Assembly (NCBI GenBank): GCA_036502405.1
Contig: DASXYP010000128.1
Coordinates: forward strand, 1 to 38,427
Source of the DNA: Chersky-806 sp036502405
GTDB taxonomy: Bacteria; Actinomycetota; Acidimicrobiia; IMCC26256; JAENVU01
Reading direction: 5' to 3'
Length of the DNA stretch: 38,427 nucleotides
Positions 14,896-23,475 of this stretch are shown piece after piece. The notes beneath the pieces are model-generated. The model was not told the DNA's origin. It was given only the letters and a program-made list of their open reading frames with translations, and searched no databases. Numbering within the stretch: position 1 is the stretch's first letter; each line of letters begins with the position of its first letter. A program made the position numbers and the translations under genes.

Positions 14896-14945
14896 CCCGA
14901 CCGGGGAGCTCGGCGAATTCGGCGGTCCGGGTGCGGCGGTCCCCC

Positions 14946-14993
14946 TTTCGGTGCGCGATCGCGTCGCCAGGGCGGCGCGATCCAGCAGCGAAA
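14946..14993. terminator. Nested palindrome, likely transcript-end structure after the membrane protein gene
   Basis: The inner arms are GATCGCGTCGCC (14957-14968) and GGCGGCGCGATC (14971-14982), separated by AG, with one G:U-type mismatch. The outer arms are TTTCG (14946-14950) and CGAAA (14989-14993). There is no U-tract. The same plan and a similar core recur at 37748-37797. Confidence 0.5.
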
Positions 14994-15029
14994 CCAGGAA
15001 CGCCAGGGGTTCCTGTCCCACCCTCGCGC

Positions 15030-15035
15030 GACAAT
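15030..15035 (+). promoter_or_regulatory. Leaderless-type -10 hexamer of lhr
   Basis: GACAAT is followed by 6 bases and then the GTG at 15042, with no Shine-Dalgarno sequence. Confidence 0.5.
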
Positions 15036-15041
15036 GACGTC

Positions 15042-18000
15042 GTGACCGCGCTCGTCTCCCCGCGCCAGCTCTCGCTGGCCGCCGCGCGGGCCGGGACGGC
15101 CGACGACGGCGCCTTCCACCCGGCGGTGGCGGAGTGGTTCCGGCGCCGCTTCCCGGACGGCCCCACGCTCCCGCAGGCCGAGGGCTGGGTCCACATCGCC
15201 TCGGGCCGGGACACCCTGATCGCGGCGCCCACCGGGTCGGGCAAGACCCTGGCCGGGTTCCTGGTCGGGATCGACCGCCTGTACCGGGCCCACGACGCGG
15301 GGGAGCCGGTCGCGGACCTGACCCGCGTCGTCTACGTCTCGCCGCTCAAGGCGCTCGCGGTCGACATCGCCGAGAACCTGCAGCGCCCGCTCGCCGAGAT
15401 CGCCGAGATCGCGGTCGAGCTCGGCCTCAGCGCGCCGGACATCCGGGTCGCGGTGCGCACCGGAGACACGCCGAGCTCCCAGCGCACCGCCATGCTGCGC
15501 CACCCGCCGAGCTTCGTGGTCACCACCCCGGAGTCGCTGTTCCTCCTGGTCACGAGCAAGGGCGGGCGCGAGCTGCTCCGCACCACCGAGACGGTGATCC
15601 TGGACGAGATCCACGCCGTCGCCCGGGACAAGCGGGGTGCGCACCTGGCGTTGACGCTCGAGCGCTTGGAGGCGCTGTGCGACGAGCGCCCCGCTCGCAT
15701 CGGGCTGTCCGCGACCCAGCGCCCGATCGAGACCGTGGCCCGGCTGCTGGTGGGCGACCGCCCGATGCCCGAGATCGTCGACGCGGGCCACCAGCGCGAC
15801 CTGGACCTCGAGCTCGAGCTGCCCGACGGCGAGCTCGAGGCGGTGACGTCGGCCGAGCAGATGGACGACGTGCTCGATCGCATCGCGGAGCTCGTGCGCG
15901 AGCACCACACGACGCTGGTGTTCGTGAACACCCGCCGGCTCGCGGAGCGCCTCGCGCACCAGCTCGGTGAGCGGCTCGGTGACGACGTCGTGGCCGCGCA
16001 CCACGGCAGCCTCTCGAAGGACCGGCGCGCCAGGGTCGAGCGTCGGCTCCGCGCCGGCGAGCTGAAGGCCCTCGTCGCCACCGCTTCGCTCGAGCTGGGG
16101 ATCGACATCGGCCCGGTCGAGCTCGTCTGCCAGATCGGCTCGCCCCGGAGCATCGCGACGTTCCTGCAGCGGGTCGGCCGCTCCAACCACACCCGGGTCG
16201 GCACGCCCAAGGGCCGCCTCTACCCGCTGACCCGAGACGCGCTGATCGAGTGCGCGGCGCTCCTGGCCGCGGTGCGGGCCGGGCGTCTCGACGCGATCGA
16301 GCCCGCGCGGCTTCCGCTCGAGATCGCGGCGCAGCACGTCATCGCCGAGACCGCGGCCCGGGAGTGGAAGACCGATGAGCTCTACGAGCTGGTGCGCAAG
16401 GCCGCGCCCTACAACGGGCTGACCCGGGCGCAGTTCGACGAGGTGATCACGCTCGTCTCGGGCGGCGTCGAGACCGGCCGCGGCACGCGCGGCGCGTTCG
16501 TGCACCACGACTCCGTGAACGGTGAGCTGCGCGGTGGAACGGGCGGGCGGATCGCCGCGCTGACCTCGGGCGGATCGATCCCGGAGACCGGCGACTACCG
16601 GGTCGTCGCGGAGCCCGACGACACCTTCATCGGGACCGTGAACGAGGACTGGGCCGTCGAGTCGATGGCCGGTGACATCTTCCTGCTCGGAACGCACTCC
16701 TGGCAGATCCGGCGGGTCGAGCCCGGGGTCGTGCGCGTCCGCGATGCGGGTGACGCGAACCCGACGGTCCCGTTCTGGATGGGGGAGGCGCCCGCGCGCA
16801 CCGCGGAGCTGTCGACCGAGGTGTCGGAGCTGCGCCGCCACGTCGACGAGTACCTGGCCGCGGGCGACCCGGACGGGGCCCGGGCCTGGGTGATGGAGAC
16901 GACGGGGCTGCGCGACATCGCGGCCGCGCTCGTCGTCGACTACCTCGCGGTCGGCCGTGCGGTGCTGGGGGTCATGCCGACCCAGGAGCACCTCGTGCTC
17001 GAGCGGTTCTTCGACGACACCGGCGGGATGCAGCTCGTGCTGCACTCGCCGAACGGCGGTCGGGTCAACCGTGCGCTCGGGCTCGCGTTGCGCAAGAAGT
17101 TCTGCCGCTCGTTCAACTTCGAGCTGCAGGCGGCCGCGAGCGACGACGCGGTGGTGCTCTCGCTCGGGCCGCACCACAGCTTCCCGCTGGAGGAGGTGCC
17201 GCGGTACGTGTCGAGCCGGACGGTCGAGGAGACGCTCGAGCAGGCGATCCTCGACTCACCGATGTTCCTGGCCCGCTGGCGGTGGAACCTGAACCGCTCG
17301 CTGCTCATCCTGCGGTTCCGCAACGGGCGCAAGAACCCGCCGCCCATCCAGCGGATGGAGGCCGACGACCTCATGGCCGCGCTGTTCCCGCAGGCGGCGG
17401 CGTGCCAGGAGAACGTCACGGGACCGATCGAGATCCCCGATCACCTGCTCGTGCGCCAGACGATCAACGACACGCTGAGCGAGGCGATGGATCTCGACGG
17501 CGTCCGCGGCCTGCTCGAGCGGATCGAGTCCGGCGAGGTGACGGTCCACTGCGTCGACACCACCGAGGCGTCGGTGCTCGCACACGAGATCATCACCGCG
17601 CGGCCCTACGCGTTCCTGGACGACGAGGAGCTGCAGAACCGGCGCACCAACGCGGTGCAGCTGCGGCGCGGCCTCAACGTCGACCTCAGCGCGATCGGCG
17701 CGTTGGAGCCATCCGCGCTGGAGCGGGTGCGGGAGGAGGTCACCCCCGAGCCGACGACCGCGGACGACCTCCACGACCTGTTGAGCTCGCTCGTCGTCGC
17801 GCGGGCCCGGGACGACTGGCGGTCGAGCTGGACCGAGCTGGTGGACCGGGGCCGCGGGCAGGTGCTCGAGCACCACGGCATCGAGCTGTGGTCCACGACC
17901 GAGCGCCGGGAGGACGCACGCCTCGTGCTCGCCGGCGACGAGCCCGCGATCGCCGCGGCGCTGCGCGGCCAGCTCGAGATCTCGGGCGTCACCACGGTGG

Positions 18001-19238
18001 ACGAGCTCGCGATCGCGACGACCCTGCCGGCGACGCGCGTGGTCGCCGGGCTCGCGGTGCTGCAGCACGAGGGCTTCGCGATGCAGGGCCGGTACTCCGG
18101 CGGCGAGACCACCGAGTGGGTCGCCCGGCGCCTCCTCGCGCGGATGCACTCCTACTCGCGTCGTGCCCGCCGCGACACCACGAAGACGGTCACCGCGCAG
18201 GACTTCGTGCGGTTCCTGCTGCGCTGGCAGCACGTCGCGCCGGGGACCCAGCTCGTGGGGGAGGCCGGCCTGCTGGCCGCGCTCGACCAGCTCCAGGGGT
18301 TCGAGGCGGCCGCGGTGGCGTGGGAGCCCGAGCTCCTGGCGCGGCGCATGGGCAGCTACCGGCCGGACCTGCTCGACCAGCTGTGCCACGCGGGCCAGGT
18401 GGGGTGGCTCCGCCTCACGCCGCGGCCCCGTGACGACGCCGACGTTCCCGTCGGCCAACCGTCGAAGGCGACCCCGATCTCCGTCGTGTTCCGTGCCGAC
18501 ACCCCGTGGCTGCTCGAGGCGGCGCGCGCCGGGACCGACCCGCCGGAGCCCACCGTCGGCGCGACCGCCGAGATCCTGGAGGTGCTCCGCGCCCGCGGCG
18601 CGAGCTTCGCCCACGAGCTCGAGACCGCGACCCGGCGGCTCCCCGAGGATGTCGAGCGCGGCCTGTGGGACGGCGTCGCGCGCGGCCTGCTCACCGCGGA
18701 CGGCTTCGGCGCGGTGCGGGCCCGGGTCGCCGAGGCGCGCCGGGCCGAGCCCCGCCGCTTCTCGCGCCTGCTGCGCGGCGCGCAACCGGTCGCCGCGGCT
18801 CCCGGCCGGTGGTCCCTCGTGCCCGCGACCGGCGCGGACCTCGACCGCGACGAGCTCGCGGAGGCCGTGGCCGAGCTGCTGCTGCGGCGCTGGGGCGTCA
18901 TCTTCCGTGACCTCGCGGTGCACGACTCGATCCGCTTCCCGTGGCGCGACCTCCAATGGGCGTTGCGCCGGCTCGAGGACCGCGGCCTGGTGCGGGGTGG
19001 GCGCTTCGTCTCCGGGTTCACCGGCGAGCAGTACGCGCTGCCCGAGGCTGCGGAGCAGCTCGCCCACGTGGCGAAGCTGGAGCGCACCGGGGAGCGGGTG
19101 ACGGTCAACGCGACGGATCCGCTGAACGTCGTGGGCGTCATCGTGCCCGGGGCGAACGTCCCCACCGTGCGGACCCGCCACGTGACCTTCGTCGACGGGG
19201 TCCCCGAGGACCAGGCCGAGCTCTCGCGCACCGCCTGA
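15042..19238 (+). CDS. lhr: Lhr family ATP-dependent helicase
   Basis: A 1398-residue superfamily 2 helicase of the long Lhr type, which in mycobacteria is a 3'-5' DNA/RNA:DNA helicase linked to DNA repair. Helicase motifs appear in order: Walker A AAPTGSGKTLAGF (about residue 65), DEIHA (about 188), LSATQRPIE (about 222), TTLVFVNTRRLAERL (about 295), TASLELGIDIG (about 350) and FLQRVGRSNH (about 376). The winged-helix and beta-barrel parts of the Lhr core follow, then a long C-terminal domain ending near residue 1398. It is about 100 residues shorter than the mycobacterial protein of about 1500. The GTG at 15042 has GACAAT 6 bases upstream and fits a leaderless message. No nuclease partner gene lies next to it. 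Confidence 0.95.
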   Translation: MTALVSPRQLSLAAARAGTADDGAFHPAVAEWFRRRFPDGPTLPQAEGWVHIASGRDTLIAAPTGSGKTLAGFLVGIDRLYRAHDAGEPVADLTRVVYVSPLKALAVDIAENLQRPLAEIAEIAVELGLSAPDIRVAVRTGDTPSSQRTAMLRHPPSFVVTTPESLFLLVTSKGGRELLRTTETVILDEIHAVARDKRGAHLALTLERLEALCDERPARIGLSATQRPIETVARLLVGDRPMPEIVDAGHQRDLDLELELPDGELEAVTSAEQMDDVLDRIAELVREHHTTLVFVNTRRLAERLAHQLGERLGDDVVAAHHGSLSKDRRARVERRLRAGELKALVATASLELGIDIGPVELVCQIGSPRSIATFLQRVGRSNHTRVGTPKGRLYPLTRDALIECAALLAAVRAGRLDAIEPARLPLEIAAQHVIAETAAREWKTDELYELVRKAAPYNGLTRAQFDEVITLVSGGVETGRGTRGAFVHHDSVNGELRGGTGGRIAALTSGGSIPETGDYRVVAEPDDTFIGTVNEDWAVESMAGDIFLLGTHSWQIRRVEPGVVRVRDAGDANPTVPFWMGEAPARTAELSTEVSELRRHVDEYLAAGDPDGARAWVMETTGLRDIAAALVVDYLAVGRAVLGVMPTQEHLVLERFFDDTGGMQLVLHSPNGGRVNRALGLALRKKFCRSFNFELQAAASDDAVVLSLGPHHSFPLEEVPRYVSSRTVEETLEQAILDSPMFLARWRWNLNRSLLILRFRNGRKNPPPIQRMEADDLMAALFPQAAACQENVTGPIEIPDHLLVRQTINDTLSEAMDLDGVRGLLERIESGEVTVHCVDTTEASVLAHEIITARPYAFLDDEELQNRRTNAVQLRRGLNVDLSAIGALEPSALERVREEVTPEPTTADDLHDLLSSLVVARARDDWRSSWTELVDRGRGQVLEHHGIELWSTTERREDARLVLAGDEPAIAAALRGQLEISGVTTVDELAIATTLPATRVVAGLAVLQHEGFAMQGRYSGGETTEWVARRLLARMHSYSRRARRDTTKTVTAQDFVRFLLRWQHVAPGTQLVGEAGLLAALDQLQGFEAAAVAWEPELLARRMGSYRPDLLDQLCHAGQVGWLRLTPRPRDDADVPVGQPSKATPISVVFRADTPWLLEAARAGTDPPEPTVGATAEILEVLRARGASFAHELETATRRLPEDVERGLWDGVARGLLTADGFGAVRARVAEARRAEPRRFSRLLRGAQPVAAAPGRWSLVPATGADLDRDELAEAVAELLLRRWGVIFRDLAVHDSIRFPWRDLQWALRRLEDRGLVRGGRFVSGFTGEQYALPEAAEQLAHVAKLERTGERVTVNATDPLNVVGVIVPGANVPTVRTRHVTFVDGVPEDQAELSRTA

Positions 19239-19257
19239 GCCCCGAACCGCGCCGCGG

Positions 19258-19303
19258 CGGACAGGATTGCACCGTTGGCTAGCCTCGAGCGCAGCGCTCG
19301 AGG
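19258..19303 (+). promoter_or_regulatory. Promoter-like pair followed by a perfect 21-bp inverted repeat
   Basis: CGGACA (19258-19263) and TAGCCT (19280-19285) are 16 bases apart and resemble a weak -35/-10 pair. Overlapping the end of TAGCCT is a perfect palindrome, arms CCTCGAGCGC (19283-19292) and GCGCTCGAGG (19294-19303) around a single A. It is placed as an operator or 5'-leader hairpin for the gene starting at 19325, which has its own GAGGAG ribosome site. Confidence 0.5.
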
Positions 19304-19324
19304 CGGCGACAGAGGAGCGATCTC

Positions 19325-19621
19325 ATGATCGGCACGACGAGCCCGGATCCCGGTGCGGTCGAGCTCACCGACGAGGAGCTGTGCGCGATGGCGCTCGCGG
19401 CGGACCCGGATGTCGAGCTCGACGACGACGCCGTGCCGCTGTGGGACCTCGCCGGCGCGGGCGAGGACGGGCCACTCCCGGCCTGGTACATGCCCGCGGC
19501 CGCCGGGGGCCGACTGCTCTCCGGCTGGCAGCGCGTGCCGGTCGGGCTGGTGATCGCGGCGCTGCTGGTCATCAATTGCTACGGGCTCTGCAACACCTAC
19601 GGCCAGCTCGGGTTCACGTAA
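19325..19621 (+). CDS. Small acidic protein with C-terminal membrane segment, unknown function
   Basis: A 98-residue protein. Residues 1-70 are acidic (VELTDEELCAMALAADPDVE, then DDDAVPLWDLAG), with the short motif PLPAWYMPAA. Residues about 71-88 are hydrophobic (VPVGLVIAALLVINCYGLC), giving a likely tail anchor with the acidic part in the cytoplasm. I recognise no named family; the arrangement resembles small actinobacterial proteins of unknown function. The ATG has GAGGAG eight bases upstream. The gene follows a promoter-like pair and a perfect palindrome. The ABM-domain gene begins 10 bases after its stop, so the two are probably one transcript. Confidence 0.75.
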   Translation: MIGTTSPDPGAVELTDEELCAMALAADPDVELDDDAVPLWDLAGAGEDGPLPAWYMPAAAGGRLLSGWQRVPVGLVIAALLVINCYGLCNTYGQLGFT

Positions 19622-19631
19622 GGCCGGCGAC

Positions 19632-19925
19632 GTGATCATCATCACCGGGACGGTCAAGGTGCGCGCCGACGCCATCGAGCGCGCGCTCGAGCTCAGCCTC
19701 GAGCACGTGCGCCGGTCGCGCACCGAGCCGGGTTGTCTGAGCCACGCGGTGCACCAGGACGTCGAGGACCCGCTGACGCTGTTCTTCTTCGAGCAGTGGG
19801 AGGACGACGGGGCGGTCACCGCGCACTTCGCGGTCCCCGAGTCGCTCGCGTTCGTGACCATGCTCAGCGAGCTCACGACGGCGCCTCCCGTCATGACCCT
19901 GTACGACGCCACGCCGAAGGGCTGA
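19632..19925 (+). CDS. ABM-domain protein (antibiotic biosynthesis monooxygenase / YgiN-like)
   Basis: A 97-residue dimeric alpha+beta-barrel protein of the ABM superfamily (YgiN quinol monooxygenase, ActVA-Orf6 type). The sequence VKVRADAIERALELSLEHVR is followed by EPGCLSHAVHQDVEDPLTLF and FFEQWEDDGAVTAHFAVPES, the standard order of the family, with the His of AHF conserved. The substrate is not known, and many members are stress or detoxification proteins. The GTG at 19632 has only a weak AAGG upstream; translational coupling with the preceding gene (10 bases) is likely. The 3' end faces the TrmO-like gene across 18 bases. Confidence 0.85.
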   Translation: MIIITGTVKVRADAIERALELSLEHVRRSRTEPGCLSHAVHQDVEDPLTLFFFEQWEDDGAVTAHFAVPESLAFVTMLSELTTAPPVMTLYDATPKG

Positions 19926-19943
19926 TCCGCCGCGTCCCCGGCG

Positions 19944-20408
19944 CTACCAGTACGTGGACATCAGCTCCGTGGCCCAGGCCGGCTCGCGCACCTCACCCCG
20001 AGCGGCGAACCCGAGCATGTAGGGCTTCACGTCGAGGACCGGCGTGCCGTCCATCGCGTCGAGGCCCTCGACTTCGATGGTGTGCCCGTCGACCGAGACC
20101 AGGCGGCACACCGTGCTGCCGATCCGGTTCGGCCGGTCCTTGGCCCGCTGGGCGAGGATCCCGGTGAGCGGCCAGTCCGTGCGGCCGCGCGGGTGACGCG
20201 CGCCGTTGCACACCTGCGCGGGATCGACGCCGTCGAAGACGAACACGACCTCCGCGTGCGAGAACTGGTCCAGGCCGAGTGTGGCATCGGTGGTCACGAC
20301 CGCGGGGTCGAGCTCGATGCGGCAGGTGAGCCCGCCCCAATCGTCGTCCTCCGACGTCGTCCGCCCGCCCCGGACGGTTCCGAGGGGCTGCATCGTGATC
20401 GGGTCCAT
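19944..20408 (-). CDS. TrmO/TsaA (VirR, UPF0066) family protein
   Basis: A 154-residue protein of the TsaA/TrmO family, whose E. coli member uses S-adenosylmethionine to methylate N6-threonylcarbamoyladenosine in tRNA-Thr. The marks are PLGTVRGGRTT at the start, DQFSHAEVVFVF, ARHPRGRTDWPLTGILAQRA with the typical RP-G-FA-R-region, and NRIGSTVCRLVSVDG followed by LDAMDGTPVLDVKPYM. It lacks the C-terminal extension of E. coli TrmO (about 235 residues) and so is a short-form member; the methylation target is an inference. The ATG has AAGGA upstream. It follows the GH63-like gene by 36 bases, in the same direction. Confidence 0.88.
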   Translation of the reverse strand: MDPITMQPLGTVRGGRTTSEDDDWGGLTCRIELDPAVVTTDATLGLDQFSHAEVVFVFDGVDPAQVCNGARHPRGRTDWPLTGILAQRAKDRPNRIGSTVCRLVSVDGHTIEVEGLDAMDGTPVLDVKPYMLGFAARGEVREPAWATELMSTYW

Positions 20409-20444
20409 GAGTTCCTTCGGTTCGGGGGCGGACCGGTGGTCGGC

Positions 20445-21761
20445 TCAGGGCGCGAGATCGAGGACCAGGGCTGCGGTCCACGAGAACCCGTCCGCGCCGT
20501 AGCCGCGCCCGGTCAGCGCCGAGAAGTACTCCTTGCAGCCGCCCTGCGCAACCAGGTCGAGGGTGGAGCGCCGCAGCCGGTCCGCGGCGGCCGTCGCCCC
20601 GGCCCGCTCGAGGCCCTGCACGATCATCCAGTTCGTGTTCACCCAGGTCGGTCCCTGCCAGTAGCGCTCGGCCACGAAGTCGGGCGCGTCGGTCGGGACG
20701 CTCGGCACCGGGAACGTCGTCGCCCAGCCCGGCTCGCTCAGGAGAGCCACCAGCTGCGCGGCGCGGTCGGGGGCGATCCCGGCCCACAGTGGGAGGAAGG
20801 TGGCGACCGTCGGCACGGGCACGAGACTGCGGGTCGTGGCGTCGCGGGAGCAGTACCGGCCGGTGCGCTCGTCCCGGAGCGTGTCGAGCGCGTGCTCGCT
20901 GCGCGCGATGCCGGCGACGAGCTCGGGGCGAAGCTCGATGCCCGCGTCGCGTGCGAGTGCGGTGAGGGCGCGGTTGGCGGCGACGAGAATCGCGTTGAAG
21001 GCGACGTCCTCGATGAGCACCGAGTCCGCCGCGGGCATTCGTCGGAGCTCGAAGCCGTACCGGCGCGCGCGGTGCGCGAGCACCAGCATGCGCAGGCCGT
21101 CGTCGTCACTCGGCCGCTCTGCCGCGGGGACGTACCGGGTGTCCCGCCGCAGGAACCGCACGACCCGCGCCAGGTGCAGCGCGAGCGTGACGCGCATCCA
21201 TGCCGGTGCGCGCATCCTGCGGAGGGCCTGCATCCACGGTGGGGTCGTGTCGAGCCCGCACTCCCACGGGTGGATGAGGGTGACGAGGCCCGTCTCGTGC
21301 AGGTCGCGCTCACGGTAGAGCCACTCGTGATGGCGGGCGATGGCCGGCACGAGGTCGGCGAGGAACGCGCGGCGGTCGTGCTCGGCGAGCGCCCGGGCGA
21401 CGTGCTCCGCGGCGACGGCGAGCAGCGGAGGTTGGGTGATGCAGGACGTCTCGACGTCGCGCGGCGCGTCGGGGAACGTGCGCGAACGCCAGATCTGACG
21501 ACTGCCCGCATCGTGGCTCCCGGGGGCGAAGACCATGTGCGGAATCATCCCGGTCGCCCACTGGCCGCGCAGCAGCGCCCGCAGCTCACCCGCGGCGCGC
21601 GCGGGGTCGTGCCGGGCGAGCCCGATCGCGACGAAGCACGAATCCCAGAGCCACTGGTGGGGGTAGATGCCGTCCGCCGGGCACGTCCACGTCCCGCGAC
21701 GGTTCCGCTCCAGCACCTCGAGCGCGCGCTCGGTGAGTCCGGCGCGCGGCGATGGGGACAT
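20445..21761 (-). CDS. GH63 family, mannosylglycerate hydrolase-like glycosidase
   Basis: A 438-residue alpha/alpha-barrel glycosidase of the GH63 group that includes mannosylglycerate/glucosylglycerate hydrolase. YPHQWLWDSCFVAIGLARHD lies near the N-terminus. HPWECGLDTTPPW (D171) matches the HPWESGxDNSPxW signature whose Asp is the catalytic acid; the usual Ser is Cys and the usual Asn is Thr here. The C-terminal GGCKEYFSALTGRGYGADGF carries the likely catalytic Glu, and RYWQGPTWVNTNWM is typical. There is no signal peptide, so it acts in the cytoplasm, on mannosylglycerate, glucosylglycerate or a related glucoside. The start follows a TAGCAT hexamer at 9 bases. The changed residues near D171 make the substrate uncertain. 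Confidence 0.85.
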   Translation of the reverse strand: MSPSPRAGLTERALEVLERNRRGTWTCPADGIYPHQWLWDSCFVAIGLARHDPARAAGELRALLRGQWATGMIPHMVFAPGSHDAGSRQIWRSRTFPDAPRDVETSCITQPPLLAVAAEHVARALAEHDRRAFLADLVPAIARHHEWLYRERDLHETGLVTLIHPWECGLDTTPPWMQALRRMRAPAWMRVTLALHLARVVRFLRRDTRYVPAAERPSDDDGLRMLVLAHRARRYGFELRRMPAADSVLIEDVAFNAILVAANRALTALARDAGIELRPELVAGIARSEHALDTLRDERTGRYCSRDATTRSLVPVPTVATFLPLWAGIAPDRAAQLVALLSEPGWATTFPVPSVPTDAPDFVAERYWQGPTWVNTNWMIVQGLERAGATAAADRLRRSTLDLVAQGGCKEYFSALTGRGYGADGFSWTAALVLDLAP

Positions 21762-21770
21762 CGGAGGGGG

Positions 21771-21776
21771 ATGCTA
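21771..21776 (-). promoter_or_regulatory. -10-like hexamer of the GH63-like gene
   Basis: On the minus strand TAGCAT is followed by 9 bases and then the ATG at 21761. It resembles the leaderless sites, but with a slightly longer gap. Confidence 0.4.
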
Positions 21777-21810
21777 GGCACCGCGCCTGCGAGCCGGCGC
21801 GCACCGCGGC

Positions 21811-23475
21811 TCAGCCGGCGAGACGCTCCCGCCGGGCTGCGCCCGACTCGGGGAAGCGGTCGGGCGCGGCGGGCCCGTGGAGGCGCGCGAGGAACCGGTT
21901 CACGGCCGCGAGGTCGGGCGGCTCCGATCGCCAGCCGACGTGGCCGTCGGGACGGACGAGCACGTGGGTCGGGCGGGTGACCCCCCACGCCTGGTGGATC
22001 CCGCCGCCCGAGTCCGTGACGACCGAGGTGCCGCTGCGCACCGACCGGACGCCCGGGACGCGGGTCACGATGACCGAGCGGATGGGAAGGCGGCCGGGGA
22101 GCGGGATGTCGGCGATCGTGTGCTGCCCGTCGGTCGGCTGGTCGCCGGTGAACTGCAGCGACACGTACGAGCGGCCGTCGCTCACCCGCACCCCGGCATC
22201 GGTGGTGAACGGCGCGTCGGGCGCGAGGTCGCCGGGACCGAACGCCGCCACCGGGGGTCCTTCGGTGTGCAGCCCGGGCGCCCGGTATCCGTCGACCGCA
22301 GGCGAGGAGCGGTACCCGAAGTCGAGGCGTGCGGTCCGGCGCGCCGCGTGGCGCTCGAAGCCCGGCAACGAGCTGAGGAACCCGCGGGTCAGCTCGTCGA
22401 CGTCCGCCCCGGCGCGGAGGGAGCCGACGCCGTCGGCGCGTTCGCTCGCCCGCACGAGACGGTCCTGCGCGTCGCGTCGCTCGACGTCGTAGGAGTCGAG
22501 CAGCACCTCCGTGGCCAGGCCCCGTTCCGCGAGCGCAACCTTCCACCCGAGGTTCCAGGCGTCCTGGATGCCCGCGTTCATGCCATGGAACGTGATGGGG
22601 GAGTGCACCCTCGCGGCGTCGCCGAGGAGGAAGACCCGGCGGGCCCGCCACCGGGTCGCGGCGCGGCGTCCGACCGCGTAGTAGGTCGACCAGAGCACCA
22701 CCCCGACGCCCAGGGGGGTCACGAGGTGCGCGTCACACATCCGCTGGAGATCTTCGGCCAGTGGCGGCGCGGGTCGTCCGACTGCGACGGTCGGTCCGCA
22801 GTCGATCGCGAGGCGGTAGCGGTCGGCCGCGATGGGGTGGACCAGCACCCCGCGGTCGCCGCGCACCGCCAACGTGGCGATGTCCGTCGGAACGTCGACG
22901 AGCGCGCAGTCGGCGATGGCGTACCGCGTCGACCCTTCGGCCTCGTCCACCGGGAAGCGCAGCGCGTCGCGCACGCGACTCGTCGCACCGTCGCAGCCCG
23001 CGAGCCACCGGCTGCGGACGACCTCGGTCGACCCGTCCGGGCTTCGGAGCAGCGCGGTCACACCACGCTCGTCCTGCCGGCACTCGCCGAGCTCGATCCC
23101 CCGCTCGACCGCGATCCCGCGCTCGGCGAGCCGATGGGTCAGCAGGGTCTCGGTGTCGGACTGGGCGATGCCGAGCAGGAACGGGTAGCGCGACTCCATC
23201 GCGATCCCGCCGGCGCCGAACGCGGCCACGACGTCGTCACGGCTCCGGATCTCCGATGCGGTGATGCGGGTGCCGACGTCCAGGATCGGCCCCGCGAGCC
23301 GGAGCTCGTCGAGGATCTCCAGGGTCCGGGACTGGATCGCCGCCGCCTTGGACAGCCCCGCCGGGGTGTCGGCACGATCGACGATGCGGCAGCGCACGCC
23401 GTGGTGCTCGAGGATGACCGCGAGCGCGAGGCCCACGGGCCCGGCGCCGACGACGAGGACCGGCAGCTCCTCCAC
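21811..23475 (-). CDS. FAD-dependent aromatic hydroxylase-like monooxygenase (PheA/TfdB, RdmE type)
   Basis: A 554-residue class A flavin monooxygenase. The N-terminal dinucleotide fold VLVVGAGPVGLALAVILEHH is followed by the Asp of IVDRAD. The DG motif is GCDGATSRVRDAL and the GD motif is RVFLLGDAARVHSPITFHGM followed by NAGIQDAWNLGWKVA. The usual PxGGQGMN here reads PITFHGMN, a departure next to the flavin. A C-terminal thioredoxin-like domain is present (residues about 420-554, with PTHVLVRPDGHVGWR). It would hydroxylate an aromatic or polyketide substrate with NAD(P)H and O2. I placed the start at the GTG at 23475, with GAAGG seven bases upstream. No regulator or ring-cleavage gene is adjacent. 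Confidence 0.9.
   Translation of the reverse strand: MEELPVLVVGAGPVGLALAVILEHHGVRCRIVDRADTPAGLSKAAAIQSRTLEILDELRLAGPILDVGTRITASEIRSRDDVVAAFGAGGIAMESRYPFLLGIAQSDTETLLTHRLAERGIAVERGIELGECRQDERGVTALLRSPDGSTEVVRSRWLAGCDGATSRVRDALRFPVDEAEGSTRYAIADCALVDVPTDIATLAVRGDRGVLVHPIAADRYRLAIDCGPTVAVGRPAPPLAEDLQRMCDAHLVTPLGVGVVLWSTYYAVGRRAATRWRARRVFLLGDAARVHSPITFHGMNAGIQDAWNLGWKVALAERGLATEVLLDSYDVERRDAQDRLVRASERADGVGSLRAGADVDELTRGFLSSLPGFERHAARRTARLDFGYRSSPAVDGYRAPGLHTEGPPVAAFGPGDLAPDAPFTTDAGVRVSDGRSYVSLQFTGDQPTDGQHTIADIPLPGRLPIRSVIVTRVPGVRSVRSGTSVVTDSGGGIHQAWGVTRPTHVLVRPDGHVGWRSEPPDLAAVNRFLARLHGPAAPDRFPESGAARRERLAG

Noticed and set aside
14457..17177. A 906-residue minus-strand frame
   Set aside because: It is a shadow of lhr: composition is Arg/Asp/Val/Leu-rich, and it has no domain.
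15042..19238. Lhr, HelD and SNF2/SWIM genes as a defence island
   Set aside because: These are housekeeping-type helicases in actinobacteria, are dispersed among ordinary genes, and have no nuclease, methylase or sensor partner.
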